From positions 1 to 16,378 of the forward strand of contig JAEWIH010000141.1 in the NCBI GenBank assembly GCA_023387245.1: a stretch of DNA of 16,378 nt, in the 5' to 3' direction. The position numbers were made by a program, and so were the translations under genes. Source of the DNA: Bacillota bacterium (GTDB lineage Bacteria; Bacillota_I; Bacilli_A; Erysipelotrichales; Erysipelotrichaceae). Below, one piece after another: positions 8,322 to 14,483 of this stretch; position 1 is the first letter of the stretch, and each line of letters begins with the position of its first letter. The notes under the pieces are model-generated. The model was not told the DNA's origin, ran no database searches, and saw only the letters and a program-made list of their open reading frames with translations.

Positions 8322-8350
8322 AAAGTTCGCTTTAAATAGCGAACTTTTTA
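8322..8350 (+). terminator. Bidirectional terminator between nox and the surface-protein gene
   Basis: AAAGTTCGCT (8322-8331) pairs with AGCGAACTTT (8338-8347) across a 6-base loop. T runs follow in both directions (TTTTT on plus, TTTCTTTTT on minus). It sits in the 60-base gap between two convergent genes and should serve both. Confidence 0.88.
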
Positions 8351-8358
8351 TTTTAGTA

Positions 8359-10767
8359 TTATTTAACACCTGTTTTTGGTAATAGCGGTGTTGTTGGTGT
8401 TATTGGAATAGTTGGAGTTGGAGGAGTTGGTACCTCTTTTAAAGAATTATTAATATCAACAACTACCTCTTGACCATTAACTATGTTTTCTGTCGTGATT
8501 ATATTATTTTTATAAATGATATTATATTTAGAATCATCTTTTTCAACTACTTTATAAGTTATTTTCTGATTATTAGCTTCTAGTGGTAAATTACTAAATG
8601 TAGCTTCATAATTATTAGCCTTATTTAAAATTATTTTATCAATTAAAAATGGATTAAGGACATTAGTAACATTATACAACTCAATCTCTACTTCTGTATT
8701 ATCAGAATTTTTAATATCATCTAATTTTTTATCCCATGATTTTAATACTTTTAAATCAAACTCTTTATCTTTTTCACCAATAATTACAGTACCATTTGTT
8801 GCTACTGCTCCACCTCTGGCTGAGCGATTGTTAAAAAATAATATTGTAGCATTCGATTTTGCTAGAGAATGGTCTACATTCAAGGTTTCACCTTTAATTG
8901 CTGTTTCTAATTTTTGATTAGTAATATTTGGTAATAAAGTTTGATTATTTGGGTAGCGTTGAATATTATCACCAATTGAAGATCCGTCAACATACCATGA
9001 TATTTTACCGCCGCCAAGCATTCTATTACCGATAGTAATAGTAAAATCTTTATTTTTTATATCTACATCATTACTATTATTAGCAGATTCGCTACTAACT
9101 TTAGTAACTGATCCTATGTCAGAACCACCTCGATCTGCTTTATTATTGACAAAAATAGCAGAATTACTATTGTATACTTCACTATTACCTGTAGGACAAA
9201 ACCATACAGCACCACCAACACCATTATATAAATTGACTGTTTGACCATAGTAATTCCAAACTACATTTTCTATATCCAAGTCCTTAGTAGCAACATTATT
9301 TTCAAAATAAGCATTATTTAATTTTAATACATGAGGAACAGATGATAAATATATCGCACCTCCAAATCTAGTGGCACTATTATTATCAAATGTTGCTTTA
9401 GTAATATCAAAATCACTACTATTTACATAAATTGCGCCTCCTGCTATACTAGCAACATTTGATTTAAATTCACCACCACTAATACTAGCCTTAGAGCGCC
9501 ACATCCATTGACGATAGTTTCTTAAACCTGCAGCAGTTGCTAAAGAATAAACTCGAGAACCACCATTATTTCCTACCCCTTCTCGCCATCTATCATTTAT
9601 AACGATTGCTCCACCATGATTAGAAATATTTGATTCAAAAATACCACCAGTAATTGAGGTTAAAGTATTCCAGTCCGAAAACAATACTCCTCCTCCATTT
9701 TTATAAGCTCGATTATTTTTAAATGTTCCGCCATTAATATTAATTTTCGAAATGATTGAGCCATTATTTATACCTTGATTACCAGTTTCTACATCATAAA
9801 CAGAGCTAGAGGCATGAATAACTCCACCCGATCTAATAGCTTTATTGTTTTCAAATAAACCATCATTGATAGTTGCATGCGAACCATTAAATATACTAAT
9901 AACACCACCAAAACCAGCATAATTATTTCTAAATGCTCCGCCATTAATAATTAATTTAGTGTTTCTTCCAAATAGGGTAATAGCACCAGTCCCAAAATTA
10001 CCTTTTGGACTATTAGAATTTAAATTAGCATCACTAAAATAATCTTGATTGATAAGCCCGTTACCTTCAATTGTTCCCCCATTAATTTCTACTATCGCTC
10101 CTGATTGGATGGCAATAGCACTTCCTTTGGCCGACCAAATAGTATCGGTACGATTATCCCAATCTACAAACGGCGCATTGGCTATTGTTGATACAGAATT
10201 TAAAATATTATTACTAATTAAAACATCATTTATAACTAAACGACCATTATCTTTTACCAAAATTGGTGCTGTTTTCATACCACGATTTTTAGAATTAATA
10301 AATGATGCATGCTCAATAATGACTTGACTTTGGTTATCTTGAATAGTAATAAAAACACCATTATCGGTTATTTCCATATCTTTATTAATGTTATCGCGAT
10401 TACCATCAAAAACTAAATTAGCATTTTTACTACCTGCTAAAGTTAGTTTAGCGCCACCACTAACTAAAAATAAACCTTTACCATAAGTTCTGCTATCTTC
10501 GATAGTCATACTTTCATCTAAAATCAATCTAGCAAGACTACCATCGTCTTTAATAGTAATATTACTAGTAGCTGGTAAAACAATTTGTTCAGTAAAAATT
10601 ATGTCATTTTTAATAATAATTACTTGATTTCCTCCACTATCAATCGCTTTTTTAAGTTCATTAAAATTAGAGACTTCAACTTCATTTATTGCACTAACAA
10701 TAAGTGAATAATTAACTAATCCTATTAATAATGTAAATATCATTAATATTTTCAATAATGACTTCAT
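8359..10767 (-). CDS. Secreted beta-helix surface protein with Cna-B domain and incomplete LPKTG sorting signal
   Basis: The 802-residue protein opens with a signal peptide (MKSLLKILMIFTLLIGLV, likely cut after VSA at residue 26). Residues about 40-640 form a right-handed parallel beta-helix. Degenerate repeats of the type FxxNxAxxGGAI recur (NNRAYKNGGGV, SNVASIAGGAI, NNSATRFGGAI, NNVATKD, NNRSARGGAV), as in polymorphic adhesins and pectate-lyase-like folds. Residues about 669-779 are a Cna-B-type domain with VLKSWDKK and YKVVEKDD, plausibly isopeptide-locked. A Pro/Thr-rich spacer (780-795) leads to LPKTG (796-800). The chain then ends VK and stop: no hydrophobic segment or positive tail follows, so normal sortase anchoring seems impossible. 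A role in adhesion is inferred from architecture. AAGGAGGG lies 13 bases before the ATG, a long spacing. Confidence 0.85.
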   Translation of the reverse strand: MKSLLKILMIFTLLIGLVNYSLIVSAINEVEVSNFNELKKAIDSGGNQVIIIKNDIIFTEQIVLPATSNITIKDDGSLARLILDESMTIEDSRTYGKGLFLVSGGAKLTLAGSKNANLVFDGNRDNINKDMEITDNGVFITIQDNQSQVIIEHASFINSKNRGMKTAPILVKDNGRLVINDVLISNNILNSVSTIANAPFVDWDNRTDTIWSAKGSAIAIQSGAIVEINGGTIEGNGLINQDYFSDANLNSNSPKGNFGTGAITLFGRNTKLIINGGAFRNNYAGFGGVISIFNGSHATINDGLFENNKAIRSGGVIHASSSVYDVETGNQGINNGSIISKININGGTFKNNRAYKNGGGVLFSDWNTLTSITGGIFESNISNHGGAIVINDRWREGVGNNGGSRVYSLATAAGLRNYRQWMWRSKASISGGEFKSNVASIAGGAIYVNSSDFDITKATFDNNSATRFGGAIYLSSVPHVLKLNNAYFENNVATKDLDIENVVWNYYGQTVNLYNGVGGAVWFCPTGNSEVYNSNSAIFVNNKADRGGSDIGSVTKVSSESANNSNDVDIKNKDFTITIGNRMLGGGKISWYVDGSSIGDNIQRYPNNQTLLPNITNQKLETAIKGETLNVDHSLAKSNATILFFNNRSARGGAVATNGTVIIGEKDKEFDLKVLKSWDKKLDDIKNSDNTEVEIELYNVTNVLNPFLIDKIILNKANNYEATFSNLPLEANNQKITYKVVEKDDSKYNIIYKNNIITTENIVNGQEVVVDINNSLKEVPTPPTPTIPITPTTPLLPKTGVK

Positions 10768-10808
10768 TTTTTAACACCTACCCTCCTTGAAAACAACTGA
10801 TATATATA

Positions 10809-10837
10809 CATATATATAAAGCACTTATTTTGGTCAA
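10809..10837 (-). promoter_or_regulatory. Candidate promoter of the surface-protein gene
   Basis: On the minus strand TTGACC (10837-10832) is followed by an alternating TA tract. It offers TATATA at 15 bases (10816-10811) or TATATG at 17 bases (10814-10809) as the -10. The tract comprises two (TA)4 runs, 10801-10808 and 10811-10818, split by CA. A change in TA copy number would alter -10 spacing. Confidence 0.5.
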
Positions 10838-10889
10838 GAAAATAAAGTATATAACCTTTATATTTAAAGATATTTTATATAAAACTTAA

Positions 10890-10939
10890 GGCGACATATC
10901 TTGTTTAATAAAATGTCGCTTTTATTGAAAAATGTCGCT
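10890..10939 (+). promoter_or_regulatory. Three TGTCGC operator-like boxes upstream of the Schlafen-type regulator
   Basis: Three near-identical 8-mers occur here: GGCGACAT (10890-10897, inverted), ATGTCGCT (10913-10920) and ATGTCGCT (10932-10939). The last two are direct repeats 19 bases apart, and the first two form an inverted pair with a 15-base gap. The third lies within the 17-base spacer of the regulator's promoter, a classical place for repressor binding. A DNA-binding role and autoregulation are inferences. Confidence 0.6.
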
Positions 10940-10953
10940 AAAAAATGTATAAT
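10925..10953 (+). promoter_or_regulatory. Promoter of the Schlafen-type regulator
   Basis: TTGAAA (10925-10930), a 17-base spacer and a perfect TATAAT (10948-10953) give a near-consensus promoter. Transcription would start near 10960, directly at the GGAGG ribosome binding site. The leader would therefore be very short, and the ATG at 10945 cannot be the start. Confidence 0.75.
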
Positions 10954-10968
10954 GATGTTGGAGGTAAT

Positions 10969-12300
10969 ATGTATATAGAATCACAAAATTTAGAATTAAA
11001 AGTAAAATATACAGACAACATAGTAAGAGAGATAGTAGCTTTTTTAAATTCAGAGGGCGGAATTATATTAATAGGTGTAAAAGATGATGGAGAGATTGTT
11101 GGTGTAAATAATATAGATGAGATTTTTAGAAAGCTAGCTGATGATATAACTACAAAAATAGAGCCTAATCCTGTAGATGAAGTGAGAGCTGAAATAAAAT
11201 TTGACAAAGGAAAGAGTTTAATAGCTATAAATATTAATAAAGGTAATCGCAGTATATATTGTATTAAGAAATATGTATTTTCTAGTGTTGGTTATCCTAT
11301 AAGAATCGGAACAACTTGTAGAGAAATGGCTCCTGAACAAATTAGAATAAGATATGAAGAAAACTTTATAGATAGCGAATATATGTTAAAAAAACCATCT
11401 TCACTCAAAGACTTAACTTTTAGAGAATTTAGAATATATTATTCAGAAAAAGGTTATCATTTAGAAGATGATTCATATAAAATAAATTTTAATATGTTGA
11501 CTAAAGATCAAGAATATAATTTATTAGCAGAATTATTGGCAGATAAAAATAATATTCCACTTATATTTGTAAAATTTAATGGACAAACTAAGGCTAGTAT
11601 ATCGCAAAGAAATGATTATGGTTATGGATGTATACTAACAACATATTTTAAAATTAAAAATAGACTAGAAGCAGAAAATATATGTTTTTCAAATACTACA
11701 TTAAGACCTAGAAAAGATAAATATTTATTTGATTTTGATTGTGTTAATGAAGCGTTGATAAATGCTTTAATCCACAATGATTGGACAATATCGCAACCTC
11801 AAATTTTTATTTTTTCAGATCGATTAGAAATACTTTCCCATGGCGGTTTACCAAAAGGAATGAGTGAAGAAGACTTTTTTAAAGGCATAAGTAGACCGAG
11901 AAATAAAACTTTAATGAGAATATTTTTAAATTTAGGATTATCGGAGCATACAGGACATGGTATTCCGACAATAATTAGTAAATATGGAAAAGAAGTGTTT
12001 GATATCAGTAACAATTATATACAATGTACAATACCTTTTAGTAAAGAGGTAATAGACAGCGTTTTTGAAGATAACTATGTTTATAAACTAAAACCAAAAT
12101 TCACTTTAAACAAAAATCAACAAAATATAATAAGACTGCTAATTGAAAAATCAACTTATTCAACAAGTGAATTAGCTTCTAATCTAAAAATAACTCAAAG
12201 AACTGTACAAAGAAATATTAATAAATTAGAAAAATTAGGATATATTAAAAAAATTAAAAATGGACGAGCGAGCAATATTATAGTAATTAAAAGTAAGTAA
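10969..12300 (+). CDS. Schlafen AlbA_2 / GHKL-ATPase / HTH domain regulator
   Basis: This 443-residue protein has the three-part layout of the AlbA_2-type 'putative DNA-binding' transcriptional regulators. Residues 1-120 are a Schlafen AlbA_2 domain (ESQNLELKVKY, FLNSEGGIILIGVKDDGEIVGV). Residues about 245-345 are a degenerate GHKL-type ATPase region with NEALINALIHNDW as the N-box, SHGGLPKGM, and the glycine-rich SEHTGHGIP. Residues about 375-440 are a winged helix-turn-helix (TSELASNLKITQRTVQRNINKLEKLGYI). The start at 10969 has GGAGG four bases upstream. The earlier in-frame ATG at 10945 overlaps the -10 element. Six TGTCGC boxes flank the gene, and one is inside its promoter, so it probably regulates itself and perhaps the membrane protein downstream. 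Members of this family often sit in mobile or defence-related regions. Its ligand and targets are unknown. Confidence 0.88.
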   Translation: MYIESQNLELKVKYTDNIVREIVAFLNSEGGIILIGVKDDGEIVGVNNIDEIFRKLADDITTKIEPNPVDEVRAEIKFDKGKSLIAININKGNRSIYCIKKYVFSSVGYPIRIGTTCREMAPEQIRIRYEENFIDSEYMLKKPSSLKDLTFREFRIYYSEKGYHLEDDSYKINFNMLTKDQEYNLLAELLADKNNIPLIFVKFNGQTKASISQRNDYGYGCILTTYFKIKNRLEAENICFSNTTLRPRKDKYLFDFDCVNEALINALIHNDWTISQPQIFIFSDRLEILSHGGLPKGMSEEDFFKGISRPRNKTLMRIFLNLGLSEHTGHGIPTIISKYGKEVFDISNNYIQCTIPFSKEVIDSVFEDNYVYKLKPKFTLNKNQQNIIRLLIEKSTYSTSELASNLKITQRTVQRNINKLEKLGYIKKIKNGRASNIIVIKSK

Positions 12301-12305
12301 GGTAA

Positions 12306-12347
12306 AGCGACACTATGGCGACATTTATTGTTATCTAAATTGTCGCT
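12306..12347 (+). promoter_or_regulatory. Three more TGTCGC boxes downstream of the regulator
   Basis: AGCGACAC (12306-12313) and GGCGACAT (12317-12324) are direct repeats 11 bases apart. TTGTCGCT (12340-12347) is inverted to them. The outer pair forms an 8-base dyad, AAGCGACA/TGTCGCTT, with a 28-base interval and no T-tract, so it is not a terminator. The group lies about 20 bases upstream of the -35 of the next gene, placing that gene in the same putative regulon. Confidence 0.55.
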
Positions 12348-12367
12348 TACTAATTACGCACTTATTA

Positions 12368-12396
12368 TTAAAATATTGTTATTGTTATTATATAAT
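12368..12396 (+). promoter_or_regulatory. Candidate promoter of the small membrane-protein gene
   Basis: TTAAAA (12368-12373), 17 bases, then a perfect TATAAT (12391-12396). The ribosome binding site AAGGAGG follows at 12428. Confidence 0.55.
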
Positions 12397-12439
12397 AAAA
12401 TCAAAGCATACTAGCATTATGACAAAAAAGGAGGAACAT

Positions 12440-12835
12440 ATGCGACTATATTCCAATAATATTATAAGATTGTTATTTCAATCTATGTCTCTAATTCTCA
12501 TGCTTTTTATTGTAAACATAAATGAACGTGCTGCTATCAGTATTTATAATCGATATCCTATATTAGTAATAGTATTATCAATAATTCTTTTATTTGGTAT
12601 TTTTACTAAAACCAAATTCGCTTTATGCTGTGAAATTTTAAGTTACATATCTTTATTTTCTTTAGTATTGTATAGAATCGTCTTTGAAATGGAGGGATTT
12701 ATTACTTTAAATACTAACTTATTTGGATTCAGTGAATATTTAAAATTCATCATTGGATTAATTTTATTCTTTACTATATTAATTCATTATTTTAAAACAA
12801 TTTATTCTCACTTAGTTAATAGAAATGTTGTTTAA
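12440..12835 (+). CDS. Small integral membrane protein of unknown function
   Basis: No family is recognised. The 131-residue protein has about four hydrophobic helices, near residues 8-27, 39-55, 60-82 and 100-118, with short polar loops such as NINERAAISIYNRY and EMEGFITLNTN. The C-terminus is basic (SHLVNRNVV). The start at 12440 is supported by AAGGAGG (12428-12434) five bases upstream. The in-frame ATG at 12419 lies before that site and is unlikely. The gene follows the Schlafen-type regulator on the same strand with its own promoter, and three TGTCGC boxes precede it. Control by that regulator is plausible but unproven. A hairpin follows the stop codon. Confidence 0.7.
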   Translation: MRLYSNNIIRLLFQSMSLILMLFIVNINERAAISIYNRYPILVIVLSIILLFGIFTKTKFALCCEILSYISLFSLVLYRIVFEMEGFITLNTNLFGFSEYLKFIIGLILFFTILIHYFKTIYSHLVNRNVV

Positions 12836-12864
12836 ATGTATTTAATTATCAACACATAAAAGAG

Positions 12865-12888
12865 AGGGATAGTTATTTCGCTATCCCT
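12865..12888 (+). terminator. Hairpin after the membrane-protein gene
   Basis: AGGGATAG (12865-12872) pairs perfectly with CTATCCCT (12881-12888) around an 8-base loop. The following sequence (ATTAATTTCTAT) is only moderately T-rich, so termination may be inefficient. Confidence 0.5.
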
Positions 12889-12931
12889 ATTAATTTCTAT
12901 CTCAAAATTCAAAATTATTACATGTTGACAT

Positions 12932-13116
12932 ATAAAAATTAAGTTTTTTATAGAAAATCCTACACATCCATCTTTAAGAACCAAAAAATACAAGGATCTG
13001 ATGGCATATGGGAATCTTCTATTAACATGGATATTCGTATAATTTGGCTATATGAAAATAGAGAATTGATATTTTTGCTATACATAGGACATCATGATAT
13101 ACTAGATAAATTTTAA
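12932..13116 (+). pseudogene. Relic of a RelE/YafQ-family toxin, N-truncated and frameshifted
   Basis: Two frames together encode the C-terminal two-thirds of a type II toxin (mRNA interferase-like). One frame reads IKFFIENPTHPSLRTKK up to an A6 run at 12983-12988. The other continues QGSDGIWESS, then MDIRIIWLYENRELIF and GHHDILDKF, stopping at 13114-13116. Adding one A to the run would give a continuous THPSLRTKKIQGSDG, as expected for this family (HPSL..K..G....WE.....IRIIW...LIL..IGHHDIL). The N-terminal third is missing, with a TGA at 12926-12928 just upstream. No antitoxin gene is seen nearby. The relic is probably silent. It could mark a former toxin-antitoxin module lost from this accessory segment. 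Confidence 0.7.
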
Positions 13117-13150
13117 AAATTATGTTTAGCTGAAAACAAAATTTTTGTAG

Positions 13151-13176
13151 GTGTAGTTTAAATGCTACATTTTTTT
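13151..13176 (+). terminator. Weak hairpin with T-run after the toxin relic
   Basis: TGTAG (13152-13156) pairs with CTACA (13165-13169), extended by one G-U pair, and is followed by seven T residues (13170-13176). The stem is short and AT-rich. It may be the remaining terminator of the decayed toxin operon. Confidence 0.4.
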
Positions 13177-13211
13177 ATTTAACGAAAAAGACCAATAATA
13201 ATGTCATCTTT

Positions 13212-13269
13212 GTGTCGCTTATACAAATTAACAATATTAGTTGTTTTTTATGGAATGTGCTATTATATT
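13212..13269 (+). promoter_or_regulatory. Candidate promoter of the SPFH gene with upstream TGTCGC box
   Basis: TTGTTT (13241-13246), 17 bases, then TATATT (13264-13269). An overlapping extended -10, TGCTATTAT (13258-13266), is the alternative. A GTGTCGCT 8-mer lies upstream at 13212-13219, about 22 bases before the -35, and is identical to the complement of the box at 12306-12313. The promoter assignment is tentative. Confidence 0.4.
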
Positions 13270-13298
13270 ATTATAAAGATTACTAAGGAGGAATATTT

Positions 13299-14480
13299 AT
13301 GGGTTTTATTAAAGCTTTTGTTGGCGCATTAGGCGGAACTTTTGCTAATCAATGGTTAGACTATTTAGCCCCTAACAAAAATGTTGCTGATACCGTAGCT
13401 ATTTATCACGCTACTTTACAAGGGCAAAATAATGGTCGTGGTGAAAATTATAAAGGAAATCATAATATTATCAGTAATGGTTCTAAAATTTTAGTCCCAG
13501 AAGGTACAGCATTAATTACTTTGCAAGATGGCCAAATTACAGGATTCATTGCTGAACCAGGAGGTTATATTTTTCAATCAGACGACATTAATTCTCAATC
13601 AATATTTGCTGGAAACGGGATTGTCTCTAGCTTAATTAAATCTTCATGGGATAAATTTAAATTTGGTGGTAGTGTTGGTGCTAAACAACAAGCAATTTAT
13701 GTTAATTTAAAAGAAATTCCTAACAATAAATTTGGTACTCAGTCAGAAATTTATTATGATGATGCCTATTTAGGAACACAAGTAGGTGCACTCACTAGAG
13801 GAACTTATACTATCAAAATTGTCGATCCAATTTTATTCATAAAACAATTTGTTCCAATTAAATACTTAAATAATTCAGAACTTGTATTTGATTTTGCTGA
13901 TTTAGATAATGATGCTTGTAATCAACTTTTTAATGAAACTGTATCATCATTATCAGCCGCTTTTTCAATGTATACCAATGATCCTGCCAGAAATAATAGA
14001 ATTACAAAAATTCAAAGCGATTCTATTGGCTTTGGTGCAGCGTTATCACAAGCCGTTGAAAATAATTATAAATGGAAATCACAACGCGGCTTAGAAATTG
14101 TTCAAACTGCTATTATTGCTATTGAATATGATCAAGATACTAAAGAATTAATTAAAGATGTTAAAAAAGCTGACGCATTAGCTGGAAATCGCGGTAATTC
14201 TTTTATGCAACAATCTGTTGCTCGTGGTATTCAAAGTGCTGGAGAAAATGGCGGTGGATCTAACATGGCATTTATGGGTGTCGGTGTTAATGCTGCTGGA
14301 GGCATGATGAATAATTATCAACAACCAAATACTACCTCTTCCTACCAAGCTACTTTTAATCAACCTGCTAATAATACTGATCCAACAACAAAATTAATTG
14401 AAATGAAAAAATTGTTAGATGCTGGTGTAATTAGCCAAGAAGAATTCGATAAGTTAAAGGCTCAAATTTTAGGATTATAA
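13299..14480 (+). CDS. SPFH domain protein with C-terminal SHOCT domain (YdjI-like)
   Basis: The 393-residue protein resembles the 'virion core protein'-type SPFH family, of which Bacillus subtilis YdjI is a member. An N-terminal ALGGTFANQWLDYL is followed by segments typical of the family: NGSKILVPEGTALITLQDGQ, EPGGYIFQSD, SSWDKFKFGG and LGTQVGALTRGTYTIKI. A flexible Gly/Asn/Gln-rich stretch around residues 310-360 leads to a SHOCT domain (about 362-393: IEMKKLLDAGVISQEEFDKLKAQI). There is no signal peptide, so a cytoplasmic, membrane-associated protein is expected. AAGGAGG (13285-13291) lies seven bases before the ATG. The next gene begins three bases after the stop codon and encodes the usual zinc-ribbon partner. 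In B. subtilis ydjG and ydjI belong to the SigW-controlled pspA operon, so an envelope-stress role is inferred. Confidence 0.82.
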   Translation: MGFIKAFVGALGGTFANQWLDYLAPNKNVADTVAIYHATLQGQNNGRGENYKGNHNIISNGSKILVPEGTALITLQDGQITGFIAEPGGYIFQSDDINSQSIFAGNGIVSSLIKSSWDKFKFGGSVGAKQQAIYVNLKEIPNNKFGTQSEIYYDDAYLGTQVGALTRGTYTIKIVDPILFIKQFVPIKYLNNSELVFDFADLDNDACNQLFNETVSSLSAAFSMYTNDPARNNRITKIQSDSIGFGAALSQAVENNYKWKSQRGLEIVQTAIIAIEYDQDTKELIKDVKKADALAGNRGNSFMQQSVARGIQSAGENGGGSNMAFMGVGVNAAGGMMNNYQQPNTTSSYQATFNQPANNTDPTTKLIEMKKLLDAGVISQEEFDKLKAQILGL

Positions 14481-14483
14481 ACT

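Larger units (their letters stand above)
12836..13298. other. 463-base gap with toxin relic, two hairpins, a TGTCGC box and a promoter
   Basis: No intact gene is visible on either strand. From left to right it holds a hairpin after the membrane-protein gene, remnants of a RelE/YafQ-type toxin (12932-13116), a weak hairpin with a T-run (13151-13176), a GTGTCGCT box (13212-13219) and the promoter region of the SPFH gene. Confidence 0.6.

Noticed and set aside
10049..10327. 92-codon open frame opposite the surface-protein gene
   Set aside because: Its composition mirrors the repetitive beta-helix coding strand, and it lacks promoter and ribosome binding site.
10890..10939. CRISPR-like array or terminator formed by the TGTCGC repeats
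   Set aside because: The units are only 8 bases, in mixed orientation and at irregular spacing, with no unique spacers. No plus-strand gene ends just upstream, so a terminator role makes no sense.
10945..10968. Earlier ATG start of the Schlafen-type regulator
   Set aside because: It overlaps the TATAAT element and lies upstream of the expected transcription start. The ATG at 10969 has GGAGG before it.
12305..12348. Intrinsic terminator after the regulator formed by AAGCGACA/TGTCGCTT
   Set aside because: The 28-base interval is too long and no T-run follows. It fits the operator-box pattern better.
12926..12928. TGA read as tryptophan (mycoplasma code) to extend the toxin relic
   Set aside because: All intact genes use TGG for tryptophan and have no internal TGA, so the standard code applies. 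The bases further upstream do not look like a toxin N-terminus either.
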